The notes under the pieces were generated by a model, which saw nothing but the letters and a program-made list of their open reading frames with translations, was not told the origin of the DNA and ran no database searches. From assembly GCF_964656455.1 (NCBI RefSeq), contig NC_135717.1, positions 7,655,033 through 7,719,032 of the forward strand: a stretch of DNA of 64,000 bases. Reading direction: 5' to 3'. Below, piece after piece: positions 34,650 to 53,009 of the stretch. The first letter of the stretch is position 1, and every line of letters begins with the position of its first letter. Both the position numbers and the translations under genes were made by a program. This stretch comes from Halichoerus grypus (Eukaryota > Chordata > Mammalia > Carnivora > Phocidae).

Positions 34650-35620
34650 GGGATATAGTGAGTGTGTCAGCTGTCCGGGAACTGATGTGGGGAGGAGGCT
34701 CAGAAGGAGCTGGGGAGCCCGCCCACCGGGTCCCAGCCGCCGGCGGGGGCCAGAAGCTCCGCTGAGACCGTGGGATCTCCAGGGCGGCCGGGCACGCCCC
34801 CGCTGCGCGCCCCGAATCTGGGTGCCGGTCTCCGGGAGGGTCAAGATCACCCGGAGGCACGGCCCCGCACAAACACGCACACACCGCAGCTCTGTTGCCA
34901 CGTTTAATTGCCCCCCACCACGGCCGCCGCGGGCACCGGGAGGGCGGGGGCGGCGCGCCCAGGCGAGGAGGGGGTGCGGGTGGGCGGGAGGCCGTAGCGC
35001 GCCTTGCGCTCCTCGAACAGCTGCACCGGGATCGGGGCCCCCACTGCGGGCAGAACGGGACGCCAGAGGGGCGGTGGTTGGGATCTCCAGCCCGTGCCCT
35101 TCCCGCCCAGCCGCGCGACCGTCCGGGACAGTGTTCAGGGCCTGGCCGCTTGCCAAAGGGGATGAGGCGCGGCCGAGACGTGGCCGGCAGGCAGGGACCT
35201 TCACCTCCCGGCGCGGGGAGCGCGCGGGGCCGGAGCTCCGCGGGAGCCGGTGCGCCGGCGGGGAGCGGAGGGGGCAGAGGCCGGGGCTCACCGACGGCGT
35301 GGATGCGCGTGCGGAAAGGCAGGAGGAGGCCCAAGGGACCTTGAAACAGCGGCAGGACCACGCTCAGCAGCGGCTGCCGCGCCTCCTGGGCGCCCCGCAA
35401 CCGCGAGCCGGGAGGGTTCGGGAACTGCTGGAAGAGCTCGTTGTCCCCGAAGGAGAAAGCAGGGCACCAGGGAGGCCCTGGGGGAGAGCAGAGGCGCGCC
35501 TGACTCCGGGTTTCCCTGGCGCGCCACGCTCCTCCGCGACAGGGTAGCCCGCGAGCGTCCCGCCCGGCCACTGCGGCTTCCTCACCCTTGTTCCCGCGCC
35601 AACGCGACAAAGCCCTTCTG
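34650..35620. other. GC-rich island over the DGAT2-like relic
   Basis: CpG-dense sequence spanning the 3' exons of the relic and reaching the MOGAT3 5' side. It could act as the MOGAT3 promoter. Long open frames on both strands here are composition artefacts. Confidence 0.45.
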
Positions 35621-36660
35621 ATTCCGGAGCCACAAAATCAGCTCGCCGGCTTTTGCTTCCAGCGCTTCCAGGGGCCCTCCCAAGTCCGGGACCGCCACCT
35701 GGCCGCCCCCAGGCCGGAACAACAGACAGGCAGCCGCTGGCCTGGTCAGCGGACACCAAAGCTGGGGGGAGGGGAGAGGGGGCCCAGATGCCTGCGGCTT
35801 TGAGAAAAGGGGGAGGAGGGCGCCAGGAAGGTAGAGCTGGGACCAGGAGCTCCCACCCCCCCACCCCAGGGATGTGGGGGGTGACACAGCAGGGACTGGG
35901 GGATCTCCCCACTTCTCACCACTACACACGATGTAGTCCGGGAAGAGAGGGAGGTAGAACCAACAAGGCAGCATGAGGAGGTGTGGCCGGAGGCCAGGGA
36001 AGAGGCTGGAGAAGCCGGTGACCTCCGCGCAGAAGTTGCTGAAGGCCCTGGTGACCAGGACCCCGTGAGGGTGGAAGCTGAAGAGGTAGTTGCCAGAGGG
36101 ATCCAGTTCTGCGGTTTTAACCAGCTGGGGGCAGAGGCAACATACTCCACTCTGACTGTGAGATTAGACTTTGGGGGGTAACCAGAGAAGAGTCTATTCC
36201 AAAGCCTTGCCCCCACCCAGCACACCACTCCTGGATGGCCTCACCAAGACAGGGACACAATCTAGGAAATGTCTCCAGATGGCCCAGCTGCGGACCCAGG
36301 CAGATCGTCGGCCTCCTGCCCTCGGCGTGTCCCTGCTCGGCTTAGAAGAGCAAGGAGCAGCATGGCCAGGCACACCTGGGCTGGAGGATGGAGTGGGGGA
36401 TATTAAGGACCCAGGCATTTAAGTCCCCAGTTACCTGCCTCTGCCCTCTCGTCCCTGTTGGAGGCCCTCTTGCCCAGCTATTTCCTTCTCATTCCTTCAG
36501 CGGCCCCCAGAGAGCCCTGTCCTGCCTCCCTCCTGGTAACAGGGAAGCAGAGTGCCAGGTGCTGAGCCTCACCGAGCCCCAAGTAGGAGAAGACCCATCG
36601 CAGGACAGCAACCACTTGAAGACGCCGGCAAGGTGGCTGGAGGAGGCTGACATACTGTGG
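34904..36660 (-). pseudogene. DGAT2L7P: Decayed DGAT2-like gene (DGAT2L7P position)
   Basis: DGAT2-family exons upstream of MOGAT3, where human has the pseudogene DGAT2L7P. Recognisable parts: exon 1 end about 36573-36660 (LQVVAVLRWVFSYLGLG), exon 3 36245-36315 (GRRSAWVRSWAIWRHFLD), exon 4 35920-36124 (LVKTAELDPSGNY, FHPHGVLVT), exon 5 35586-35761 (RNQKGFVALA), exon 6 35292-35477 (SFGDNELFQQ), exon 7 34904-35043 (VGAPIPV, KARYGLPPTRT). Lesions: the membrane exon 2 is mostly lost, with a frameshifted trace fused to exon 3 (reads RDTPRAGGRRS with no intron); exon 5 is 176 bases where the MOGAT3 counterpart is 175 and the joined frame is wrong; exon 6 has one extra base before SFGDNE; and exon 7 lacks roughly 25 codons around the usual YH..Y..AL motif. 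The HPHG motif survives. Judged non-functional as a full enzyme. Confidence 0.8.
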
Positions 36661-36699
36661 AGGCACATCCCATAGGGACCACTGTGGGCTCTTAAGTAC

Positions 36700-38540
36700 A
36701 CTCCCTGTGGTCCAACCCGCTGGCCCTGACCCTTGGCCCTGGTTTGGCTCCTGTGTCCACCCCCTTTGCTGACCTGAACCCTGTACCCTTGTGAGCCCCA
36801 GCAAGAAAGGGTTAACGACTGCCCGAGCTCACAGGGTTGTGACCAATAGGACCAAACAGAAATGCCCAGGGGCGTGGCCAGGAGCCTGGGAGTGAGGGTG
36901 TGTGGACCTTGCGGAGGTCAGGACCTTGGGCCTCTGAGGGGCCTCTGAAGAGCTGGCTGGCAGAGGTCTGGGGAAATGGGGTGTTGCCAGGGTGGTATGT
37001 ACCACGAATGGCAGGGCTCCCCACACAAGTGAGAGCAGCTAGAAACCCCTTTTTGCCCTGGTCTGGCCCCTAAGGAGTAACTTAGGCTTCTGTGGGGAGA
37101 CATTCCAGCAGGAATGGCCAGAAAGGCCAGCAATTGGCCAGCCCAAAAGGGCACACCCTCCAAGTATGCAGGGACCAGTCCTCACATGGCCGGGGCCCTC
37201 CCCAACACGGGCCAGAGCCGTGGACCCTCTCCGGGTCAGGGAATGTCACTTCTTTAGGCAAGTCTGACATACATCTTCTGTCCCATTCTCTCCTGGCATA
37301 AAATACTTTCCCATGTTCCCTCCTTCGTGGTGATTTTCTGGCTAAGGTCTACCCCCAGCTGTGAGCCACAAGAAGACAGCTGTTGTTCTCATCAACCCTA
37401 ACCCTGTGACAGGTGCCCAGCAGGTGAGGGATGCTCAGTAAATGAGCATGGTAGGAGACAGGATGAGGCAGCGTCCAATGCCACTCAGGCTGGCTCACCC
37501 TTTCTGTCCTGCCCCCTGCTTTACTCTCCTGTGGGTTGCCCCTCGCCCCACCCCAGGAAGTAATGTCTCCTGTCCCTGCTCAGCCCACTTCCATCCGCAG
37601 GGAGACCGGGTGAGATGCACTGAAAAGTCTGGCCAGAGAGATGCTCAGTCCACACGGAAGGGGGACCAGTCCCACCTGTCAGGAAGGAAGGCTTCACAGA
37701 GGAGGTTTTCCTGGGAGTCCGGGCAATAGCAAGAAAGGGGTGGATTGCACGTGAGGTGTTGGAGGCAAGAAATGTCCAAGGACCAGCAAATGGGCCCATT
37801 TGGTTTTCAAAAGGCTTCTGCAGGGGACCAGTTGGGAGAGACATTCAGGAAGGTAGGCTGGTGCTAGGACCTGCGAAGGATCAAGCTAAAGGAACATGGC
37901 CTGAGGTCCTCAGGGTGCCTCCAGGGGTTTCGCTGGCTTAGCAAGGGCTTGATGGCCCCCCAGAAGCTGGAAGACATCAACTCTCAGGAGGTCTCACCTC
38001 TTTTTCAAGGCTACTTTCCATTCCCCTCTTCCAGGAAGCTTTCTTGGGATGACCCTCCAAGGCTTCCCTTTTCCTGATCCTCCCTGACTAAAAGCTTGGG
38101 TCCCAGAAGCCCCCTGTGTCTTCCCTTGGAACACATGCTTCCAGGGGGCCTCCCTTCCCTTAGCACTGTCCCCAGAGGCCAGCTCAGGGCTCTGCCACCC
38201 CCTTGCTTCATGCAAGGAAGAAGATGCCCTCAAGGGATGAGAAAACGCCAGGGAGAAGAGGCTGGGGGAGGCCAGGGTGGGCTTTCACCTGAATCTAAGT
38301 GAAGCCCTCGGTGCCTGGCCCTTCTCAGGCTCCCCCCCCAACCCCTAGGCAATACAGCAGAGTGAGAAATGGGATCCAGGGAAGCTTCTCGGTTCCCACG
38401 CTGCTCTACCATGTGCTTTCTGCCTTTTCCTCTCTGTTCTTTTTCTTTGGAGTAGCTCCAGGTCTTCCCTCCACTCTGGGGGCAGGAGGGATACGAGGTC
38501 AGCGGGGAGGGGAAAGACGGACACGGACTCACTAGTTACA
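36700..38540. other. Intergenic, DGAT2-like relic to PLOD3 3' end
   Basis: Unique-looking sequence without recognised genes or young repeats. Open frames are short and lack homology I can see. Confidence 0.5.
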
Positions 38541-38548
38541 AATCCTCC

Positions 38549-38554
38549 TTTATT
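38549..38554 (-). terminator. PLOD3 poly(A) signal
   Basis: AATAAA on the minus strand about 270 bases after the stop. A second copy lies upstream at 38579-38584, so two cleavage sites are possible. Confidence 0.8.
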
Positions 38555-38819
38555 GGGAGGGAGGCTGAGAAACAATAATTTATTGTATGGGGAGCCCCAG
38601 AAGCCTTCTCCCCATGAATCTTTGGGGACTGTGGGGAGGGGCAAGGGGGCTCCAGGAGCTTCCTGAGAGGGCCGTGTGTTGGGGGGGGAGGCGACACATT
38701 CAGTCCCAGGCACGCCGAACATCCACTCAGGAAGGGAGGCGCCAGACAGACCCCCATCTCCAAGGAGGGGGGCGCAGGAAGGCACAACGGCGGGGAAGGT
38801 TTGGCAGAGTGGTTGAGTG

Positions 38820-45515
<6,696 letters not shown>

Positions 45516-45519
45516 GGCG

Positions 45520-46519
45520 GGGAGCGGGCGGAGACGGCACACAGGCCCGCAGGGCTCTGGGGCCGTGCGCCGAGATCCCAACTCCGGGGAGGGGCTCTGG
45601 GAAGAGGGACGGGGGCTGCAGTGCGGCCAGCCGCGAGGAGGAGCAGGGATAGGGCGCCGCCCTGGAAAAAAGGCGTAGCCCGAGGCTACTGAGAACTCGA
45701 GAAGCGGGCGCCGCAGACAAGGCGAGGATTGTCCCCGGGCGTGAGCGCGCGGGCTGCGCGGAGCCAGCTGAGGGGGCGCCCGGCCGGGAAGCGGGGGAGG
45801 GGCGGGGGCTCGGGCCAGCGATCCGGAGCCGAGGACTTTGGTGAGAGCCAGCCCGGCGCAGCGCCTCCTGACACATGAGGAAACTGAAACCCGGAGAGGG
45901 GAAGTGACCCCCTGCAGGTCGGGCGGGATGCGGAGGCGGGTCTTTGCCACACCCCTGCACGGAGCTGCGGGGCGGAAGGCTGGGAGAGCTCGGCGGTGGG
46001 GGCGCGCAGAGCGGAGACGAGCGGAGGAGCGGGCGGCAAGGAGGGAGAAGGCCGAGGAGTCAGCGGCCCCAGGGGCGTGGGGGTTGAGGTTTCGGCAGAG
46101 GGTCCCCGGGGGCCTCTCGGATTGCCCACTCAAGCCTGCCCACTTTGGTAGTCCAGCCCATCATCTCTACCTCCCCCGGGAGAAACTCCAGGGGTTGCCT
46201 TTGTGATGGTGGCATCTTCAGAAGCACGAGAGGAAAATGACATTTCTCAAAAGACCACTGGCACCACCTCTTTAAAGTGATCCATTTCGGGGGTCCCACA
46301 AAATACACAACTACACTCAGGCCGGAAGTGGTTTTGCCCCTATAAAATATGGCGGAAAGCTTCCTCGTCTCCTGGGCAACACCACGTAAAATGCGGACGC
46401 ATAGGAATTCCATTGGGATTACTCTGCGCGCGCGCTTCCGGAAGTGATGTCACCCCCTCCCGCAGCGGGTGGTTTAGCGCGCGTGCGCAGTAGGCTCTTC
46501 CGTCAGCTGTGTTGTGGAA
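45520..46519. promoter_or_regulatory. Shared PLOD3/ZNHIT1 promoter interval
   Basis: The two start codons point away from each other about 1 kb apart. The PLOD3 side (45520-46110) is a CpG island. The ZNHIT1 side has an ETS site GCCGGAAGTG (46321-46330), a YY1-like atatggcgg (46347-46355), a second ETS site CCGGAAGTG (46438-46446) running into a CRE-like TGATGTCA (46445-46452), and an NRF1-like gcgcgtgcgcag (46479-46490). No TATA is evident for PLOD3. Factor assignments rest on motif likeness. Confidence 0.65.
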
Positions 46520-49500
46520 ATGGTGGAGAAGAAAACTTCGGGTATGTGAGCCCCTGGGAGGTTGGCCCCCTACCTCCTCCCAGACCCGACCCTGGCCTAG
46601 GGGGTTCTCACCCAGTTATTAATCTTAATCCCTTCCCCCGCCCTCGGGTCCTGGCGTCGGGGTAGCCCCTTAGGCCATCCATTCATGTTGTATTGATGCC
46701 CGCTCCATGCCTGCGCTGGGGATGGAGAGAGGAAAAAGGTCCCCATCATCCAGAAGCTGGCTCTCTGGGAGGGGGACAGACACGCAGGCCTGCCTGCATT
46801 TCAGAGTGATACGTGCGACGGCAGAGGGGTGCATAGCTCCTGGGCGCGGGGAGGAGTGGCACCTAACTTGGCTTCTGGGACCGAGGGGACAGGGAAGGCT
46901 TGGAGGGAGAAAAAAATGCTTGGATTGAATCTTGAAAGTCGAGTCACGGTTTCGCTCAGTGCAGGTGCGCCGAGGCTCATTCCCGGCAGCGTGAACCGCG
47001 CGTGCAAAGGCAGGAGAGCGAGAAAAAGCAAGTCGCTTAGGAAGCCACGTTCACAGTTCGGGGCTTGTGGAGGAATAGTAGGAGAGTCTGGAGGGCTGGG
47101 GAGGGGTGCACTTGAAAGGCATTCTGTACACAGCCGGAGAGTTTCAGTTCTGTGGAGAACCACCAACGGCTCTTTTAAGGCAGGGGCATAACCGAGACAG
47201 ATATATCTTTTAGAAAGGCAGTTCTGGCTTCAGTACGGAGCAGCACTGTACGGTGGAACTTTCTAGAATGGTAGGAATGGTCTTAATCAGCACTGTTTAG
47301 CATGGCAGGCTTTAGCCACATGTGGCTTTTGAGCATGTGAAATGTGGCTAGTGCCACCGAGGAACTGAATTTTACATTTTATTTAATCTTACTTAATCTA
47401 CATCGAATTTGAATGACCACGTGAGAGTAGTGGCAACCTTATTGTACAGCACAGGTGTAGAGGCTGGAAGGCCAGTTAGGGAAGGATGGAGTAGTTTAGT
47501 CCCCCCCTCCCCCCACCAAGAAGAGATGTGGGTGGAACACTCAGCCAGATTGATTTTAATCAATCCAATCATGTCAGTCCTTTCTTTTTTTTTTTTTTAA
47601 AGATTTTTAATTTATTTATTTGAGAGAGAGAGAGTGAGAGAGAGAGCACAAGAGGGGGGAGCGGGAGAGGGAGAAGCAGACTTCCTGCTGAGCAGGTAGC
47701 CCAATGCGGGACTGGATCCCGGGACTCCAGGATCATGACCTGAGCTGTAGGCAGTCGCTTAACCAACTGAGCCACCCAGGCGCCCTCCAATCATGTCAGT
47801 CCTTTCTTAAAAGGACTCTTTGCTGGATCTCCGTTTTTCTCACTGTAAATCTCCAAATCCAAATTCCTTTAGATACTTAAAGGTAAGATTTTTAATGGTC
47901 TGCCTGACATTATATCCACAGTCTCCCCCCACCCCACCCCAGCATACTTTATATAGCAGCCCTTCTGAGCTTTATAATTTATTGAAGGTACCATGGTCTC
48001 CCATCCAAGCTTTCTCTCATGCTGGTACAAAGGCCTGACACACCCTTCCCTCTTCCCCAACCAAGCTAACATCTATTCCTCAGTCAGATCTCAACCTAGA
48101 CTTTCTTTCCTCTGGAAAATCTTCTGACTACACCAAGGCCAAGTTAGGTGTTTCTGGCATGTGCTCTATAGCACTTTGTACTTCCTTGTGCGAGCATATA
48201 CTGTGCTGTACTCTGCGTGTTTATTTGATCATTTGTATTCCCCACCTGACTGTAAGCTCCTGTATTCCCGGGGCCTAGCGCACTGCCGGGCACTTGGAGG
48301 GGAGGCAGTATGCAGGGATCCAGAGCTGGGCAGTTCTGGATCAGAATTCTGACCAACCACGTACTAGCTATGTGAGCTTTGGACACGCTTCTTAACCTTT
48401 GAACTTCAGTAAGCTGGGGATGATAATCTCTCTCTCATAAGGTTGATAAAGGGTTAAAGCTCTTACACAAAGAGCTTAGTGTAGATGCTATTATTATGAT
48501 TACAGGCACTCAGTGAGTATTTCTTGAATGAATAAAGAGATATTTTGTGTAGAATTATCAGACCCTGATAAAGAGAGATAAAGAGAGAGGTTTAAAATAA
48601 CTCCTGGGTTTCTCGCTTAGGATGTCTGTGTAGATGGTTCCATTTACTTAAAGAGTGTACAGGACGAGAAGCGGACTTGGATGGGAAGATTTTAAATTTT
48701 GAGCTACAGTGTCAGTGGGGCCATCTCTGGCTACTCTTCTAAGCCTCTCATGTGGCCTACTCTCTCCCTGCTAAGAAGAGGGCTGTCCCCATCTCTTTCT
48801 CAATCTTTTTACTCTTCCTGGGATTTAAACCCCAAACATGGGGCTCTAACTCTCACCCAAAAGCGAATGACACCAAAAGTGGTGCTGTCAATTTTGAACT
48901 TTCTCCTGAGCCCCACAACTGTTGGCTGTTCAGTCAGCTGTAGGAAATCACCTGCTGACCTCACCGTTTTAAACTTCTCTCTTATTACCATTCCAGTTGT
49001 TCACTGGGGTCTGTTAATTCTGCACAAAATATCTCTTTATTAAACGCATATTCGGGGGCGCCTGGGTAGCTCAGTTGTTAAGCGTCTGCCTTCGGCTCAG
49101 GTCATGATCTCAGGGTTCTGGGATCGAGCCCTGCATCCGGCTCCCTGCTCCACGGCAAGCCTGCTTCTCCCTCTCCCACTGCCCCTGCTTGCATTCCCTC
49201 TCTCGCTGGGTCTCTCTCTGTCAAATAAATAAATAAAATCTTTTAAAAAAACACATATTCATTGAGTGTCTATAACCATAAGGAAAACCTGAAGTCATGT
49301 CAAGGAAGCAAATGAGAGCATTCTTTCCACCCAAGGGAAATAATCGGTACAGTCTCAAGGTGTCTTAAAAGGAGGATTGTAGAAATACACACTGGATTTG
49401 GCCTTTTGAGGTCACCGGGGTCCTGAATGTGAATGGTTTCCACTGAATGGGAGTCAGTTTGCTGGGGGTTGAGGAGTGGATGGGAGATGAAGAAATGAAA

Positions 49501-51673
49501 CATCCCATGGATCATTCTCTCAAAGATGAGTCACTGTGATGTTGGGTTGACATGTGGGAGTTTGGCAGGTTTTTCCAGTGAAAGGAAAATACCTGTGGGG
49601 GAAGAGGGGTTGAAGATGCAGGAGGGAGGGAAGGACTCGAGTTGGAGGTGAAGGGTCGGGTTTAGCAGTGGGACTTGGTGTGTGTGGGGGTGCATCCACT
49701 TGGAACAGAGGGAAGGTGGGTGCCCATACATTTATATTTGAGGGTGGGCTGAAAGATGAGCTTCTCTACATGTGGCCCGTGTCCTTTGTGGCAGGAAATG
49801 GGGTTGCTGAGGATGAAGGCGGGATGCATTAAAGTCCCAGTGGAGGCAGGAAGCCCAGAGTGTATCGTGGTCCCCATCTGCGTGGTTGTGTGATTTCTGC
49901 CAGCTGTGAGAGGTCTCCAGGAGGCATTTCGTTGGTTGGGTCTGGGGATTGGGAGGAAAGGCTGAGGCCACCCTAGCTTCTCTCCTCCTGTGCCCCCGTG
50001 ATTCTGGCTCTGCCCCATCCAGTTCGCTCCCAGGACCCTGGACAGCGGCGGGTGCTAGACAGGGCCGCGCGACAGCGCCGCATCAACAGGCAGCTCGAGG
50101 CCTTGGAGAACGACAACTTCCAGGACGACCCCCATGCGGGACTCCCCCAGCTCGGCAAAAGGCTGCCTCAGTTTGATGATGATGCAGACACCGGTGAGGC
50201 GGGTGGAGGGGGAGGAAGGGCGGGAGGAAGTGGGAGGAGTCTGCCCAGCTCAGGACTGTAGAAGGACATCGGGCTGGGGGGTGGGCAGGTGACAGGGGAG
50301 CTCCTCTGGCTCTGCCCGGGACTGGCTCCTGCGGCGCTGAGCCAGCCGCTCTCCCCTCCCTGCCTCTGCTTCCTCTAGCAGATGGAGAATACAGCACAGG
50401 GAGGAGCTGAGCTCCCAGAGCCCTTCCAGCTCTGACACAGAGCCTTAGGGGAGCATGAGATGCGTGTAGGTGCTGGTTGGAGAAGTGAGGGGAGGGACAC
50501 ACGTGGGAGGAAGAGGCCGACTCGGAACCCAGGGGAGCACGTGGGCAGGAAGTGGACTCATGGGTGTCGGGAATGAGGGTGCAGAGAAAGATGGGGCTTT
50601 TCTTGGCATGTGCCAAGTAACTGCACTTGACGTTTGAACAGCACGGGTTTGAACTGTGCAGGTCCGCTTGTACGTGGGTTTTTGTAGTCCTGTCCTATAA
50701 ATGTCGTTTCTCTCCCTTAGGATTTTCTTTTCTTTTTTTTTTTTTTTTTAAAGATTTTATTTATTTGACAGAGAGAGAGACAGCGAGAGAGGGAACACAA
50801 GCGGAGGGAGTGGGAGAGGGAGAAGCAGGCTCCCAGCCGAGCAGGGAGCCCGATGCGGGCTCGATCCCAGGATCCTTAACGACTGAGCCACCCAGGCGCC
50901 CCTCCCTTACGATTTTCTTAATACTTTGTTTTCTCTAGCTTTGTTGTAAGAATACAGTCTGTAATACATATAACGAATACAATTTGTGTGAACTGCCTGT
51001 TTATTGTTATCAGTAAGGCTTCTGGTCAACAGTAGGCTATTTGGAGTTGTTTTGGGGGAGCTGAAAATTACACACAGATTTCTAACTGTGTGGAGGAGGT
51101 TGGCGCCCCTAACCCCCTCGTCGTTCAGGGGGTAAACCGTAATTGCCCTTCCTTTGTAGGAAAGAAAAAGAAGAAAACTCGAGGCGATCATTTTAAACTT
51201 CGCTTCCGAAAGAACTTTCAGGCCTTGTTGGAGGAGCAGGTGAGGGGGGGGCCGGCCCAGCGGCTGGGAGGGCCCACGGGGAAGAAACGAGCCCGTAGAG
51301 GTCCTGGTCCGGGGTGGGTGTTTGGTACGTGGGTGGGCAGGGCGTTGTGGACCCTTCCCCTTGTCTCAGCAGAACCTGAGTGTGGCCGAGGGCCCCAACT
51401 ACCTGACAGCCTGTGCAGGACCCCCGGCCCGGCCCCAGCGCCCCTTTTGTGCCGTCTGCGGCTTCCCCTCCCCCTACACGTGTGTCAGCTGCGGCGCCCG
51501 GTACTGCACCGTGCGCTGCCTGGGAACCCACCAGGAGACCAGGTGAGCTCGGAGCACCCCCTCCTCTCCCCTCTCCCCGACGCCCACATCCTCTCCCTTG
51601 TAGCCCCGAGGGCCCCCAGACCTCCTCATCCTGGCCTTCCTCTGCCTGCAGGTGCTTGAAGTGGACTGTGTGA
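46520..51673 (+). CDS. ZNHIT1: Zinc finger HIT domain-containing protein 1
   Basis: Subunit of the SRCAP chromatin remodeller that deposits histone H2A.Z (the yeast Vps71/Swc6 counterpart). Exons: 46520-46541, 50023-50193, 51160-51239, 51373-51542, 51652-51673, in frame, 154 residues as in human. The start MVEKKTS sits in a 22-base coding piece before an unusually long first intron (3.5 kb) that holds two CAN SINEs. The N-terminal half is Arg/Gln-rich (DRAARQRRINRQLEALE), then a basic KKKKKTRGDHFKLRFRKNF segment. The C-terminal zinc finger has paired cysteines FCAVC, CVSC, CTVRC and a His before the last Cys (GTHQETRCLKWTV). An old transposon ends about 22 bases before the exon 3 acceptor. 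Confidence 0.97.
47587..47785 (-). mobile_element. CAN SINE in ZNHIT1 intron 1
   Basis: The 23-base duplication ending aatcatgtcagtcctttctt flanks it at 47564-47586 and 47786-47808, a sign of recent insertion. Confidence 0.96.
48340..48545 (-). repeat. MIR-type ancient SINE
   Basis: Reversed MIR: 'gtgagctttggacacgcttc', 'agctggggatgataatctct', 'ggcactcagtgagtatttct'. Confidence 0.65.
49054..49250 (+). mobile_element. CAN SINE in ZNHIT1 intron 1
   Basis: Flanked by near-identical acgcatattc (49044-49053) and acacatattc (49251-49260). Confidence 0.94.
50625..51137. mobile_element. Tigger-type DNA transposon remnant
   Basis: Same family as 31948-32424: 'gaacagcacgggtttgaact' at one end, 'taaggcttctggtcaacagt' in the middle and 'cgtcgttcagggggtaaa' at the other. 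A CAN SINE splits it. Confidence 0.7.
50730..50901 (-). mobile_element. CAN SINE inside the Tigger-type remnant
   Basis: The 18-base repeat ctcccttaggattttctt (one mismatch) lies on both sides at 50712-50729 and 50902-50919. Confidence 0.94.
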
Positions 51674-51885
51674 GCCTGGGCGTCCCCGGAGGAGAGGGCC
51701 TTCTGCGCGTCACCCCAGCCTCGGAGAGGGCCTGGCCAAAGGGACAGGTGCTCTTCTGGACCGAGAGAGGGGCCGTTCGCTCGCCCAACAGAGCTGGGTC
51801 CGACCTGCCAGGGAAGAGCAGTCTTACTCCTTACTCCCAGGGACTGTGTGCAGGGAAGTGGGCTGGGCCCTCAGCGTGCTGTTGT

Positions 51886-51891
51886 AATAAA
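51886..51891 (+). terminator. ZNHIT1 poly(A) signal AATAAA
   Basis: Canonical signal 213 bases after the stop codon. Confidence 0.88.
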
Positions 51892-52444
51892 AGGTTTCAC
51901 ACCAGGAGGAGCCTGTTTGGTCACAGGTCTCCTGTCCTACTCACTGCTCTGTGGCTTCTCCTTCTATCTGTCAGTCACCCCTCCCACGGTCTGCCTGTCT
52001 GACCGTGGAAGGTTTTATCCCATTCTCCTGCATCGCCCGTCTCTGCATTTGTTGGCTGCCGCTTGTTGTCATTTTTTGGTGATTTATTGAGTGCGTTTGC
52101 TTTTGCTTTTTGTTTCTCTAGTTCTTCTGAGTATCACTTGAGTGCCGCCAGGACTGGGTGACAGGGAAGTAGAGTGAGCTTTGGGGACGGGGGTAGAACG
52201 ATACTGTGGAAGGAGCCAGCCCTGGCTTCGTCCTCTGGTCTTTAACCCAATGGAGAGAGCGACCCTTGTCCTTGGTGCCGCCGGTCTGAGGAGCAGTTGT
52301 CCCAAGGAGGCTGTTCTTACCGGGGACTGCAGCGTGTGAAACTATTAGTATCAGAGAAAACCCAGAAATTTCTGGGAAGCATGGGGGAATTCACGATATA
52401 GAGGCCTCTGTTCTTGGTGGCCCTGGATGCTGTAATTCTTTTCT

Positions 52445-52628
52445 TTTTTTTTTTTAAGATTTTATTTATTTATTTATTTGAGAGAGAGAATGAGCATGGG
52501 AAGGGGCAGAGGGAGAAGCAGACTCCCTGCTGAGCTTAGAGCCCGACACAGGGCTCGATCTGAGGACCCTGAGATCATGACCTAGTGGAAGTCGGACACT
52601 TAACCGACTGAACCACCCAGGGGGCTCC
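52445..52628 (-). mobile_element. CAN SINE
   Basis: Flanked by 'ggatgctgtaattctt' on both sides. The head is somewhat diverged (ccacccagggggctcc). Confidence 0.93.
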
Positions 52629-53009
52629 GGATGCTGTAATTCTTACGTGGTATTAAAGCTTCTTACACTCAGCCTCCTCTAAGTGGACTGCAAGCTATGA
52701 GCTCGTAAAGCCCCTTGGAGTTGCTGTCTTAAGGCCCTGTACCCTGCTCGAACATAGCAAAGCAGATGCTTAGGACGTATTTGTTGTACTTGTTGAAAAA
52801 ATGACCTCAATAAGATATTAATGGGATCCAGCAAATTCCATGTTAGGCACCTTCATGGGCTCTTCTCCCCCCTTTTGGGGCTTTACAACAGCTGGCCCAA
52901 ATGTTCCCAGTGTCTTCCTTGCCCTTTCTCTGGAGACTTGAGGTTGGGTCAGTGGTGTTGGGGACAGCTCCAAGTCTGATGGTGAGGACACGGTTTGGGG
53001 ACAGTCCCC

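Noticed and set aside
34108..35547. 479-codon plus-strand open frame across the MOGAT3/DGAT2-like CpG island
   Set aside because: Runs antisense to recognisable DGAT2-family exons; GC-rich composition alone keeps it open.
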